64,000 bases of DNA from Hyphomicrobiales bacterium (lineage in GTDB: Bacteria; Pseudomonadota; Alphaproteobacteria; Rhizobiales; Devosiaceae): NCBI GenBank assembly GCA_900470445.1, contig UCAU01000022.1, positions 1 through 64,000 on the forward strand, written 5' to 3'. Positions 43,480-52,114 of the stretch are shown in pieces. Every line of letters starts with the position of its first letter. Position 1 is the stretch's first letter. The notes under the pieces were generated by a model that saw only the letters and a list, made by a program, of their open reading frames with translations, did no database searches and was not told where the DNA came from. Made by a program: the position numbers and the translations under genes.

Positions 43480-44415
43480 TTAGGCGGCCGAACGGGCGCG
43501 TATCGTGACCAATTCGAGAACCGGGCCAAGCGCAGCGTCGATCTTTTTCTTCTGCGCGTCGCTGACCCGCTCCATTGGTGCGCGCGGATGGAACATAGGC
43601 AGACCCTGGCGGTGCTGCACATATTTCACGCAGGCCGGCAGATTGTCATGACGCATGGCATTCCACAGCGCGTTGAGGCGGAAGTGGATATCCTTGGCGG
43701 CCTCGTAATCCTTGGCCTCTACGGCATTGTAGAGCTTGACCGTCACGCCGGGCACAGCACAGGTCAGCGCGCTGATGGCGCCGTGGGCGCCCAGCGAGAA
43801 AGCTGGATAGAGCAGAGCGTCGATGCCCGACAGAATGAGGTTTTCCGGTTTGGCGCGCAGGATCAGGTCGGAGACGGACTTGAGATCACCCGAAGACTGC
43901 TTCATACCCACAACGCCCGGCACGGCATCCATGATCGCCAGCATGTCGTCGACGCTGAGATAGTTCCAGGGAATGACGTTGTAGATCAGAACCGGGACCT
44001 TGGTTTCTTCGTAGATAGCGCGGAAGTGCTCGATCGTGGCTTCCAAACCCGGCTTGAAAAGGTAGTGGACCGGGGTCACCTGCAGCGCGGCGATCTTCAT
44101 ATCGCCCAGCGCCTTGACCCGGTCGATGGCCTCGCGTGTCGATTGCACGATCAGGCCGGCAACGAAAGGCACGCGGCCGGCGGTGGCCTCATAGGCTTCT
44201 GTCATGGCCTCCACAAATTCGCTGTTGGAGAGCGTGTGCCCCTCACCGGTCGAGCCGCCAACAACAACGGCGCGCACGCCCGATTCGATCATGAAATCGA
44301 CCTGCGCTTTGAGCGCGCCTTTGACGAGATTGCCATTTTCGTCAAAGGGCATCGACAGCGGGGGCAGGATGCCGGTGAGCGTCTGGCGCACCTGCTGGGC
44401 GATTGGATTCGTCAT
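43480..44415 (-). CDS. DHDPS/N-acetylneuraminate lyase family aldolase
   Basis: 311 residues from an ATG with GGAGGAAAGAT upstream; the longer frame to 44481 lacks a site. A TIM barrel with GGSTGEGHTLSNSEF, PVLIYNVIPWNYLS (catalytic Tyr) and VVGMKQSSGDLKS (Schiff-base Lys). In catabolic operons the family usually splits or dehydrates 2-oxo sugar acids, not making dihydrodipicolinate for lysine. It is the first gene of the aldolase-dhaK-dhaL unit and is divergent from the TctCBA transporter, sharing the intergenic region with two IclR-like sites. Confidence 0.9.
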   Translation of the reverse strand: MTNPIAQQVRQTLTGILPPLSMPFDENGNLVKGALKAQVDFMIESGVRAVVVGGSTGEGHTLSNSEFVEAMTEAYEATAGRVPFVAGLIVQSTREAIDRVKALGDMKIAALQVTPVHYLFKPGLEATIEHFRAIYEETKVPVLIYNVIPWNYLSVDDMLAIMDAVPGVVGMKQSSGDLKSVSDLILRAKPENLILSGIDALLYPAFSLGAHGAISALTCAVPGVTVKLYNAVEAKDYEAAKDIHFRLNALWNAMRHDNLPACVKYVQHRQGLPMFHPRAPMERVSDAQKKKIDAALGPVLELVTIRARSAA

Positions 44416-44522
44416 ATCTTTCCTCCAGTTATGGGCCGCTCTGTTACGAGAAAGCGGACCCGAAAATCGGTCTGTCTGCATTTCAGGCGCTGCTCATCAA
44501 TACGGTGCCCACGTGAGCATCA

Positions 44523-44539
44523 ATTCCATATTGTGGAAT
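44523..44539. promoter_or_regulatory. IclR-type operator candidate (aldolase side)
   Basis: ATTCCA, TATTG, TGGAAT: a perfect 6-bp inverted repeat, 108 bases upstream of the aldolase start. A near-identical element (ATTCCA, CATTG, TGGTAT) lies at 44675-44691 before tctC. Short TTCC/GGAA palindromes are known targets of IclR-family proteins, and an IclR gene is close by. Confidence 0.6.
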
Positions 44540-44674
44540 ACCATTCCTGTATCGTTTTACGTTCAGGTCCGGCAAGATGTCAATGCAACCGCCCGATAAA
44601 CCGAACTACTGGAGGTATGGCCGCTTTCAGAATGCCTTCTCTACAGCGGTTGTCTCGTGCCGCACTCCATGCTA

Positions 44675-44696
44675 ATTCCACATTGTGGTATATAAT
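44675..44696 (+). promoter_or_regulatory. IclR-type operator next to the tctC -10 element
   Basis: ATTCCA, CATTG, TGGTAT (one mismatch to a perfect palindrome) directly abuts TATAAT (44691-44696), a perfect -10 hexamer 64 bases before tctC. A protein bound here would block polymerase, so repression in the absence of the substrate is expected. Confidence 0.58.
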
Positions 44697-44760
44697 TTTG
44701 CGATACGGTTTGATCGCATAAGCCGCCGGCGAACGAGCCGGCCTCAAGGGAGGACGTTAA

Positions 44761-45729
44761 ATGAAGACAGTCAAAACGCTCGCAGCGGCATTAGCTGCAA
44801 CGCTGATGATGGCCGGTTCCGCCATGGCGCAATATCCAGATCGCCCGATCGAACTGATCATTCCGTGGGCCGCTGGCGGCGGCACCGACGCCACCGGGCG
44901 CATCATCGCCACTATGCTTGAGGAAAAGCTGGGTCAGCCGATCACCGTCAACAATCGGACCGGGGGTGGCGGCATCGTCGGCCACGAAGCCATCAAGGCG
45001 GCCAATCCGGACGGCTATACGCTGGGCATCATCACTACCGAATTGTCCATGTACAAGGCCGTTGGTTCGGCCGACATGACCTATGAGGATTTCACCCTGA
45101 TCGGCCTGTTCAACGCCGATCCATCCGCCGTCTTCGTGCGTGCTGACTCGCCGTACCAGAGCATGCAGGATTTGGCCGAGGCGGTGAAAGCGGACCCCGC
45201 GGCCGTCAAAGCCAGCGGCGCCAATTTCGGGGGCCTCAACCACTTGTCGTGGGTGAGCTTGGTGCAACTGCTCGGCGCCCCCGCCGACAAGGCATTCTGG
45301 GTGCCCACCGATGGAGCAACGCCCTCGTTGCAATTGCTGGCCTCCGGCGCCATTGACGTTGCCGTCTCCCAGTTCCCCGAAGCGCAATCGCTGGTTGATG
45401 CCGGTGAAATCCGTGCGCTCGGGTTTCTGGGCAATGAGGTCAATCCCAAGCAGCCCAATGTTCCCCCGATCACCGACGCGCTTGGCCTTGAATTCTCGAT
45501 CGCAGGCTGGCGCGGCCTAGGCGGACCCAAGGGCATGCCGGAAGACGTCGTGGCAAAGCTCTCGACTGCCCTCGACGAAATTGTGAACAGCGAAGAGTTC
45601 GCAACCTTCATGGACGGCCGCAACTACGGTGTCGTCTGGGAAGGTGGTGCCGATTTCGAGAATTATCTCAAGACCCGCGGCGAGGCCTTCGCCACGGCCA
45701 TCTCGACCGCCGGTATCACCGCACAATAA
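44761..45729 (+). CDS. tripartite tricarboxylate transporter binding protein (TctC family)
   Basis: 322 residues. Signal peptide to SAMA-QYPDRPIELIIPWAAGGGTDATGRIIA, the usual TctC mature start. NRTGGGGIVGHEAIKAANPDGYTLGI is the substrate loop. GGAGG precedes the ATG. TctC proteins bind organic acids such as citrate, sugar acids or aromatic acids; the companion SDR, RraA and aldolase genes suggest a hydroxylated or oxo sugar acid. Confidence 0.94.
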   Translation: MKTVKTLAAALAATLMMAGSAMAQYPDRPIELIIPWAAGGGTDATGRIIATMLEEKLGQPITVNNRTGGGGIVGHEAIKAANPDGYTLGIITTELSMYKAVGSADMTYEDFTLIGLFNADPSAVFVRADSPYQSMQDLAEAVKADPAAVKASGANFGGLNHLSWVSLVQLLGAPADKAFWVPTDGATPSLQLLASGAIDVAVSQFPEAQSLVDAGEIRALGFLGNEVNPKQPNVPPITDALGLEFSIAGWRGLGGPKGMPEDVVAKLSTALDEIVNSEEFATFMDGRNYGVVWEGGADFENYLKTRGEAFATAISTAGITAQ

Positions 45730-45736
45730 TCGCCTA

Positions 45737-45755
45737 CCCCGGCCGGTGGCCGGGG
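45737..45755 (+). terminator. intercistronic 8-bp GC hairpin (tctC to tctB)
   Basis: CCCCGGCC, GGT, GGCCGGGG: a perfect, very stable stem-loop eight bases after the tctC stop and before tctB. There is no T run. It is likely to protect the tctC message or reduce read-through, making the binding protein more abundant than the membrane parts. Confidence 0.6.
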
Positions 45756-45779
45756 GACTACCTCATGGAGGAGGGTCCG

Positions 45780-46277
45780 TTGAAAGCAAGAAACTATCCC
45801 GACATTGCCCTGGGCGCCGCCTTCACTCCTGGCGGCCTATTCATTCTGAGCCAAGCCCTATCAATTCACGCCATGCCTGGTTTGCCTGTGGGCCCCGGCC
45901 TGTTTCCCACTATCACCGGCGGTGCCATGGCCTTTTTTGGCTTGGTTCTGACCGTCCAAGGCTGGCTTTTGACGCCTGACGAGGATGCGCCGCTGCTGCC
46001 CGAAGAGTCGTCGGGCGAACAGGCGGTGCTCTATGCGCCACCCAATTTCTTCAGCCCCTTCGTTTTGGGCACTTTGGGATGCGTACTGGCTAGCATTCTC
46101 TTGATGCCGTTGCTGGGTTTCCTCATTACCGGCCTTCTCTTCACCTTCGCAATTGTGCTGTTGAGCGGGGGCAAGCTGCCCTCGGCGCTGGTCTTCAGTC
46201 CGCTGGCCGCAATCGCGATCTATGCCATGTTTGCTTATGGCTTCCGGGTGCCTTTGCCCCGTGGAATTTTGGGGTAA
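45780..46277 (+). CDS. tripartite tricarboxylate transporter small membrane subunit (TctB family)
   Basis: 165 residues, about four membrane helices (~8-27, ~40-57, ~85-135, ~140-160), with FTPGGLFILSQAL and GFRVPLPRGILG typical of TctB. I prefer the TTG at 45780, because the alternative ATG at 45765 overlaps the ribosome binding site GGAGGAGGG that serves the TTG. The stop lies three bases before tctA. Confidence 0.87.
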   Translation: MKARNYPDIALGAAFTPGGLFILSQALSIHAMPGLPVGPGLFPTITGGAMAFFGLVLTVQGWLLTPDEDAPLLPEESSGEQAVLYAPPNFFSPFVLGTLGCVLASILLMPLLGFLITGLLFTFAIVLLSGGKLPSALVFSPLAAIAIYAMFAYGFRVPLPRGILG

Positions 46278-46280
46278 GTC

Positions 46281-47798
46281 ATGGACGCCTTTCTGCAAGC
46301 CTTCGGGCTGGTCTTCAATGTCGAGACCTTGCTTGTCATTACCGGCTCGGCCATTTTCGGTCTCTTCGTCGGCGCCCTGCCCGGCCTGACCGCCACCATG
46401 GCGACAGCTCTGCTGGTGCCTGTCACCTTCTATATGGCGCCCATTCCGGCCATTGCCGCCATCATTTCCTGCACCGCCATGGCGATCACTGCCGGCGACT
46501 TGCCTGGCACCCTGCTGCGCATTCCAGGCACGCCGGCGTCGGCCGCCTATGTGGAAGACAGTTACCGTATGGCGCAAAAGGGCCAGGCGGGCCTTGCCAT
46601 CGGCATTGGCGTCATCGGTTCGGTACTGGGTGGCCTTTTCGGCTTCGTTTTCCTAATGTTCACTGCGCCGGCCTTGGCCAAGTTTGCGCTGGGCTTCTCC
46701 AGTTTTGAGTATTTCTGGCTGGCAGTGCTTGGCCTGTCTTGCGCCGCACTCATCTCCTCGGGTGGCATGGCCAAAGGCGCACTGTCGCTACTGCTCGGCC
46801 TGTTCATTGCCCAGGTGGGGCTGGATCCATTGATGGGATCGCAACGCTTCACCTTTGGATTGACCGAGTTGGCCGGCGGTATCAGTTTCATCCCGGCGAT
46901 GATCGGAATGTTCGCGCTGGCCGAGATTATGCGAGCCGGCCGCACCGGCGCACCGGCTATCATCCAGGATAATTCCCGCAACCCATTCAAGGGCACGCTC
47001 AAGGTGCTCTGGAAATATCGCAAGAACCAGATCCGCGGCTCAATCATCGGCAGCCTGATCGGCGCCCTGCCCGGCGTGGGTGGCGACCTGGCCGCTTGGG
47101 TCACCTATACCCTGGCCAAAAAAACCTCCAAGACCCCCGAACTCTTTGGCAGGGGCCATCCCGAAGGGCTTGTCGAAGCTGGCGCAACCAATAACGCGGC
47201 CCTAAGCGCCTCGTGGATTCCGGCCATGGTTTTTGGCATTCCGGGCGACGCGGTGACGGCCATCGCCGTTGGCGTGCTGGTGATGAAGGGACTGGATCCC
47301 GGCCCGCAATTGCTCACGGTGCATCCGGAAAATTTCTATGCCGTGATGCTGGTCTTCGTCATCGCCAACATCCTCATGCTGCCGCTTGGCTACGTGGCCG
47401 CCCGTACCGCCCGCTGGATCTTCGAAGTGCCAAGGGCGCTTCTAAACGCGGCCATCCTGCTCTTTTGTATCGTTGGCTCATTCTCCATCAACAACACCAT
47501 GTTTGGCGTCGGCATCATGTTGGTGCTGGGGATTGTGGCCTATGTCCTTGAGCGGCGGCAGTTCGCCATCGCGCCGATCATTTTGGGTATCGTGTTGGGA
47601 CCGTTGGTAGAGACGAACTTTACGACATCCATGATCATCACCAGCGGCAATTTCGCTGGCTTCTTCGGCCGTCCAATCGCTGGTGTGCTGGGTGCGGCAA
47701 CGATCATCATCTGGGGACTGGCGATCTTCGGTACGATACGTCGCACAATGATCGAGCGAGCGGAACGCAAATCACCGGTGCTACCTGTGGCAAACTAG
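46281..47798 (+). CDS. tripartite tricarboxylate transporter large membrane subunit (TctA family)
   Basis: 505 residues, about twelve helices. Family marks: GALPGLTATMATALLVPVTFYM (~33-55), GTPASAAYVEDSYRMAQKGQA, GSLIGALPGVGGDLAAWVTY (~253-272) and GVPEA-like GHPEGLVEAGATNNAALS. It forms the secondary uptake channel that works with TctC and TctB. It is the last gene of the operon; a hairpin at 47885-47905 follows. Confidence 0.94.
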   Translation: MDAFLQAFGLVFNVETLLVITGSAIFGLFVGALPGLTATMATALLVPVTFYMAPIPAIAAIISCTAMAITAGDLPGTLLRIPGTPASAAYVEDSYRMAQKGQAGLAIGIGVIGSVLGGLFGFVFLMFTAPALAKFALGFSSFEYFWLAVLGLSCAALISSGGMAKGALSLLLGLFIAQVGLDPLMGSQRFTFGLTELAGGISFIPAMIGMFALAEIMRAGRTGAPAIIQDNSRNPFKGTLKVLWKYRKNQIRGSIIGSLIGALPGVGGDLAAWVTYTLAKKTSKTPELFGRGHPEGLVEAGATNNAALSASWIPAMVFGIPGDAVTAIAVGVLVMKGLDPGPQLLTVHPENFYAVMLVFVIANILMLPLGYVAARTARWIFEVPRALLNAAILLFCIVGSFSINNTMFGVGIMLVLGIVAYVLERRQFAIAPIILGIVLGPLVETNFTTSMIITSGNFAGFFGRPIAGVLGAATIIIWGLAIFGTIRRTMIERAERKSPVLPVAN

Positions 47799-47884
47799 TC
47801 AGAATCCGACCGCTTGGCGGCCCGGGTTCTGTGGCAGCCGAGCTTCTTATCCGGCCCGCACCGTAATCTGCTGGTGATCTGAGG

Positions 47885-47905
47885 TCGGGGTGAGGCTCAC
47901 CCCGA
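47885..47905. terminator. hairpin between convergent operons
   Basis: TCGGGGTGA, GGC, TCACCCCGA is a perfect 9-bp stem between the end of tctA (plus) and the end of the sugar ABC operon (minus). It lacks a T run on either strand. The rest of the 270-base gap shows nothing else. Confidence 0.5.
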
Positions 47906-48066
47906 TCCAAGTTCGGCGAAGTGCTCCAGACATCAGCGGCTGCTGCGTGAGCCTAGTAACGCAACCGTTGGCTACTAAGGTCTTCGATGCGGGGACTTTT
48001 GAACTAGGTATCGCCCCAGCCGTGTGTTCCTAGCAATCCGGAATCCGTCGCCGGCATCGTTTTCGC

Positions 48067-49119
48067 CTATAAGCGTGCGCCAGTTGTCTGATTGAAGAAA
48101 TAGGTGTCGCCGCCAGTGAGGCATAGGTGGACTTGCTGATCATCGGTTAAGCCCACCCGTTCACGGAACAGACATACGATTTCGTGCTCTCCCGCAGTCA
48201 GAACAGCAAAAGTCTCTGATCCAGTGGGCTCGATGACCTTCACGCGAGCTGTTACACCCTGGTCCGCGATTGTAATATGCTCTGGTCGCTTGCCGAGCAG
48301 CAAAGTGCCGCCCTCCGGGATTGACGAGGGCGCCCTCAATCCGGTCGCTGCGCCAGACCTCAGCACCACCTCATCACCCTTCCGGACGACCGGCAGCAGG
48401 TTCATCGATGGCGAACCGATAAACTGCGCGACAAAGCTGTTAGCGGGATTGTCGTATAGCTCCAGTGGAGTGCCATACTGCTCAACTCGCCCGGCCTGCA
48501 TAACCACGATCTTGTCGGCCATCGTCATAGCTTCCACTTGATCGTGCGTAACATAAACGATCGTAGTGCCGAGCCGTTTATGCAGGCTTTTAATCTCGGC
48601 ACGCATGGCCACCCGGAGTTTGGCATCAAGATTGGACAGCGGTTCGTCGAACAGGAACACCTGCGGGTTGCGCACGATAGAGCGCCCCATGGCAACTCGT
48701 TGGCGCTGGCCGCCCGAGAGCTGGCGCGGATATCGACCCAGAAGTTCGGTGAGCCCCAGGATTTGTGCTGCCTCAGCAACCCGCCGCTTCTTTTCTTCGG
48801 CCGGAGCCTTAGCGAGGGTCATTGAGAACGCCATGTTTTCGGCCACCGTCATATGCGGGTAGAGCGCATAGTTTTGGAAGACCATGGAGATGTCTCGGGC
48901 CTTAGGTGGCAGATCATTGACCACGCGATCGCCGATGCTGATCGTGCCGTCAGTGATATCCTCAAGTCCAGCTATCATGCGCAGCAGGGTAGACTTGCCG
49001 CAACCGGAGGGGCCGACCAGAACCACGAACTCGCCGTGTTCAATGTCAACTGAGACGCCATGCATCACCGGCACGCCGCCGTAGGATTTCTTGACGTTTT
49101 CAATGCGTACTGGAGCCAT
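48067..49119 (-). CDS. sugar ABC transporter ATP-binding protein (MsmK/UgpC type)
   Basis: 350 residues: Walker [10 protein letters not shown] (~37-45), signature LSGGQRQR (~134), Walker B VFLFDEP, switch His in [30 protein letters not shown], and a C-terminal OB/TOBE regulatory part (~240-350). AAGGAGAG precedes the ATG. It is the last gene of a LacI-controlled operon with two permeases, a binding protein and an ADP-ribosylglycohydrolase-family protein. Confidence 0.94.
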   Translation of the reverse strand: MAPVRIENVKKSYGGVPVMHGVSVDIEHGEFVVLVGPSGCGKSTLLRMIAGLEDITDGTISIGDRVVNDLPPKARDISMVFQNYALYPHMTVAENMAFSMTLAKAPAEEKKRRVAEAAQILGLTELLGRYPRQLSGGQRQRVAMGRSIVRNPQVFLFDEPLSNLDAKLRVAMRAEIKSLHKRLGTTIVYVTHDQVEAMTMADKIVVMQAGRVEQYGTPLELYDNPANSFVAQFIGSPSMNLLPVVRKGDEVVLRSGAATGLRAPSSIPEGGTLLLGKRPEHITIADQGVTARVKVIEPTGSETFAVLTAGEHEIVCLFRERVGLTDDQQVHLCLTGGDTYFFNQTTGARL

Positions 49120-49141
49120 GGTGCTCTCCTTTCAATGACGT

Positions 49142-51253
49142 TCAGGCTGCGGCCGCAATGCTGACCGCGTCGGTGGACAGCGCGCCCTCATGCACGACCA
49201 GACCGATGCCGCCATTGGCAAAACCGTCGGCGCTGGGGTCACTGGCGGAGATATGCGTACCGTTGACGCTGGCCGAGATGGTGTTTCCGACCACCTTGGC
49301 GTCGAAGGAGAGCTTGGTCTCGAAACCGAACGCGAAGTCGGTGGACGCGAGAACCTTCACCTCGTCGTCACGCACGCGCACGATTTCTAGGGTGTTGTTC
49401 CGTGTCGCACGCACGCCGTAATAGCGGCGCAGGCCTTGCACGCGCAGCGCCACGCCACCGTAATTGCCAAGATGCACCGTGATGTCGGATTTGAGCGCAT
49501 AGTCGGTCCACTGGCGTGTGCCATGCGAGACCATGCCCTCGTCCCGCGATTGCGAGATCCGGAAACTGGGGGGAAATCGCTTGGAGAAAAAGTCCACGCC
49601 GTTCACCCAGGCCATGCGCCAGAAGTCGCCATCCCCCCGGGGCCGGCGCAAGGTAAGCTCGGCCGATCCATCCCAGCGCATGTAGTCGAGCAGAACGGAG
49701 CCGTCGGCGCGGCGGCCCTCGGCGGCAATAGCGAGGCCAATTTCAGCGATAGGCTGGCCGTCGAATTCCGGCAGGCGCCATTCCAGCTCGGTTTCTGATC
49801 CGGGCGCCAGACGCTGGACCTGGCCGTCCACGTCGCGCAACTGATCTGCCGCGTCGTAAACCCGCAGGCGTAGCCGGACTTCGACACTGCCCTTGTTATC
49901 CTTTGGGGCGACGATGCGGGCCCTGATTGTCTGGCCAGGATAGACTAGCGGCGTTGCCATTAGGTCATAGGTGCGCATGTTGAGCATTTCGGGCGGCGAG
50001 AAGGTCGGCGTCGTCACGATTGCGAACTGTCCCGGGCCGAGTGCTTCGTAATTGATGGACAAGGCGCGGCCGCCTTCAAACTCGACGTTGCGCAAGGCAG
50101 GGTTGGCGCTGCCGCCGGCGCTGCCATCGGGACGGAATCCCTGCTGGCTACCCGGCAGCGAGAAGTGCATCTGCGCGCCGTTCTTGGGGTCGCCCAGCTC
50201 GCCCTCGCCGGCTAGCTTGCGGCCGAGATTGGCCAGGTAATAGGCCGTGCGGACTGCGTCATTGATCGAGTTGCCGCCATCTGCAGATGAGATCAGCAGG
50301 CGGTCGGCAATGGGGCCGCGCCAGTCCGGACCATCTTCGATGCCCTCAAGACCGAGCATGATGCCCATCAGGCACCCGACGTTTCCGGCATTGCAGTCCG
50401 TGTCCCAACCGGAAGTGTTGACGATCATCTGGGCCTTCTGGAAATCGTCCGGCGCATAGAGCACCGACATGATCATCAGCGCGTGGTTGGGCACGACGTG
50501 GCAATTGCCGGGATACTTGTCGTAGCCGTAATTGTCCTCAATGAGCTGGCGGCATTCGCGCCAGTCGGCGTGCTGGCTGTGCCAAGCACGAATGTCGGCG
50601 ATTAGTTTGGCGATGAGGCTGTCGGCGGGAATGACCGACAGGCCGACATCGATCAGTGCGTCGATATCCTTGGTGCGGAAGGCTTCCGCTTCCATTGCCG
50701 CCCAGAGCATGGCCGCATAGACCGATTCCCCGTCATGGCTGACCTTACCGGCCTGCTCGGCGAGTTTTGCCGCGAGCTGCGGCTTGCCTGGCGCGACCAT
50801 GGCCCAACCGTCGATGAAGATCTGCGCGCCGATCTGTTCGGCAATTGCCTTGCCATTGACGGCAATGGACCCGGAGGCAGGCGCCGGCACACCCTTTTTG
50901 AGGTTCAGCCAGGCGGTATGTTCGGTGGAATTGCCATTGCCGCCCCACCACAGGATCGAGCGCTCCTCGCACATGTAGTTCAGCCACGCCTTACCGATAT
51001 CCTCGGCGCGCAGATCGGGCGAGAGGTCGTAATCCTCTAGCGCACGGATGAAGGTGAAGGTGCCCGCAACGTCATCATCGGTGACCACCAGCGGCTGGTT
51101 GAGCCGGTCGTGCACATAGTATTCGATCGGCCCAAGCTCATCCATGATGCGCTGATAGGTCCAGCCTTCGAATGGGCGGCCAAGGTAAACGCCAATCAGC
51201 TTGCCAAGCACCCCGGCATAGACGCGCTCAAGATAATCGTTTGGGACGGACAT
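49142..51253 (-). CDS. ADP-ribosylglycohydrolase family protein with C-terminal beta domains
   Basis: 703 residues. Residues ~1-345 follow the ADP-ribosylglycohydrolase (ARH/DraG) fold: GVLGKLIGVYLGRPFEGW, the acidic VVTDDDVAGTF metal-binding loop, and SGWDTDCNAGNVGCLMGIMLGLEG (second metal site). Residues ~370-520 and ~540-700 look like beta-sandwich modules; the last (NYGGVALRVQGLRRYYGVRA...FETKLSFDAKVVGNTISASVNG) resembles laminin-G/DUF1080-like carbohydrate-binding domains. There is no signal peptide, so it is probably cytoplasmic. Inside a sugar ABC operon it may hydrolyse an N- or O-glycosidic bond of an imported ribosyl-like compound. That function is inference. Confidence 0.85.
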   Translation of the reverse strand: MSVPNDYLERVYAGVLGKLIGVYLGRPFEGWTYQRIMDELGPIEYYVHDRLNQPLVVTDDDVAGTFTFIRALEDYDLSPDLRAEDIGKAWLNYMCEERSILWWGGNGNSTEHTAWLNLKKGVPAPASGSIAVNGKAIAEQIGAQIFIDGWAMVAPGKPQLAAKLAEQAGKVSHDGESVYAAMLWAAMEAEAFRTKDIDALIDVGLSVIPADSLIAKLIADIRAWHSQHADWRECRQLIEDNYGYDKYPGNCHVVPNHALMIMSVLYAPDDFQKAQMIVNTSGWDTDCNAGNVGCLMGIMLGLEGIEDGPDWRGPIADRLLISSADGGNSINDAVRTAYYLANLGRKLAGEGELGDPKNGAQMHFSLPGSQQGFRPDGSAGGSANPALRNVEFEGGRALSINYEALGPGQFAIVTTPTFSPPEMLNMRTYDLMATPLVYPGQTIRARIVAPKDNKGSVEVRLRLRVYDAADQLRDVDGQVQRLAPGSETELEWRLPEFDGQPIAEIGLAIAAEGRRADGSVLLDYMRWDGSAELTLRRPRGDGDFWRMAWVNGVDFFSKRFPPSFRISQSRDEGMVSHGTRQWTDYALKSDITVHLGNYGGVALRVQGLRRYYGVRATRNNTLEIVRVRDDEVKVLASTDFAFGFETKLSFDAKVVGNTISASVNGTHISASDPSADGFANGGIGLVVHEGALSTDAVSIAAAA

Positions 51254-51280
51254 CTTTATCTCCTCAGAATTTTAGTTGGT

Positions 51281-52114
51281 TCAGCCCTTGACCGAGCCGC
51301 CGGCCATGCCTTCGATGAAGCGGCGCTGCAGCAGGACAAACAGGATGATGACGGGCAGCACAATGATCAGAGCCGCTGCCATGATCTCACCCCAGTCGCT
51401 ACTGTACTGACCGGACAGCAGGAAGAATGAGACAATGGCGGTGGACGTGTCGGCACGCTGAAGGAAGGTCGTCGCGATCAGGAACTCGTTCCATGAATAG
51501 AGCCCGATGATCAGCGCGACGGTCAGGATGCCCGGCGACACGATGGGCAGCATGACCTTGGTAAACACCTGCCAGTGCGAGGCGCCGTCGATCAGGGCAG
51601 CCTCCTCGAGCTCCTTGGGCACTGCCAGGAAGTAGGTCCGCAGTAACATGACGGCAAAAGGCGACCAGATGGCGGTGTAGACCACCGACACGGCCACGGC
51701 GTTGTTGATCAGGCCCAGCCGGGCGAAGCCGAAATAGAGCGGGAACAGGAAGAGCTGGATCGGCGCGGTCGTCGTTGCCAGGAGGTAGAAGGTAATGATC
51801 TTCCACGACTTGATCTTGCGCCGCGCCAGCACATAGGCGGTGAGCGAACCGGTGGTGCAGACCAGAATGATGGTCAGGCCCGACAGGATCGCCGAGTTCA
51901 GCATGGTGGTGCCGAAACGTGCGTCGTTCCAGGCCCGGGTGAAATTGTCCCAACGGAAGGTTTCGGGCCAGGCCAACGGGTTCTGGATGATCTGCGTGGC
52001 CGGTTTGACGGAATTCAGCACCAGCAGCGCGATGGGGAACAGGGTGATCACCAGCAGGACGGTGAGAATGGCATAGGTGAGCAACAGCGTGGCACGGCTT
52101 TCGATCAGTCTCAT
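51281..52114 (-). CDS. sugar ABC transporter permease (MalG type)
   Basis: 277 residues with six membrane helices. The EAA loop EEAALIDGASHWQVFTKVMLPIVSPGI (~178-203) docks with the ATPase. It ends GGSVKG, standard for CUT1 permeases. Its ATG overlaps the stop of the companion permease (ATGA). Confidence 0.94.
   Translation of the reverse strand: MRLIESRATLLLTYAILTVLLVITLFPIALLVLNSVKPATQIIQNPLAWPETFRWDNFTRAWNDARFGTTMLNSAILSGLTIILVCTTGSLTAYVLARRKIKSWKIITFYLLATTTAPIQLFLFPLYFGFARLGLINNAVAVSVVYTAIWSPFAVMLLRTYFLAVPKELEEAALIDGASHWQVFTKVMLPIVSPGILTVALIIGLYSWNEFLIATTFLQRADTSTAIVSFFLLSGQYSSDWGEIMAAALIIVLPVIILFVLLQRRFIEGMAGGSVKG

Noticed and set aside
41791-44721. A 976-residue open frame on the plus strand
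   Set aside because: It runs antisense to dhaL, dhaK and the DHDPS-family gene, whose motifs are clear. The translation is rich in His, Arg, Gln and Gly in the way GC-rich shadows are, and has no domain.
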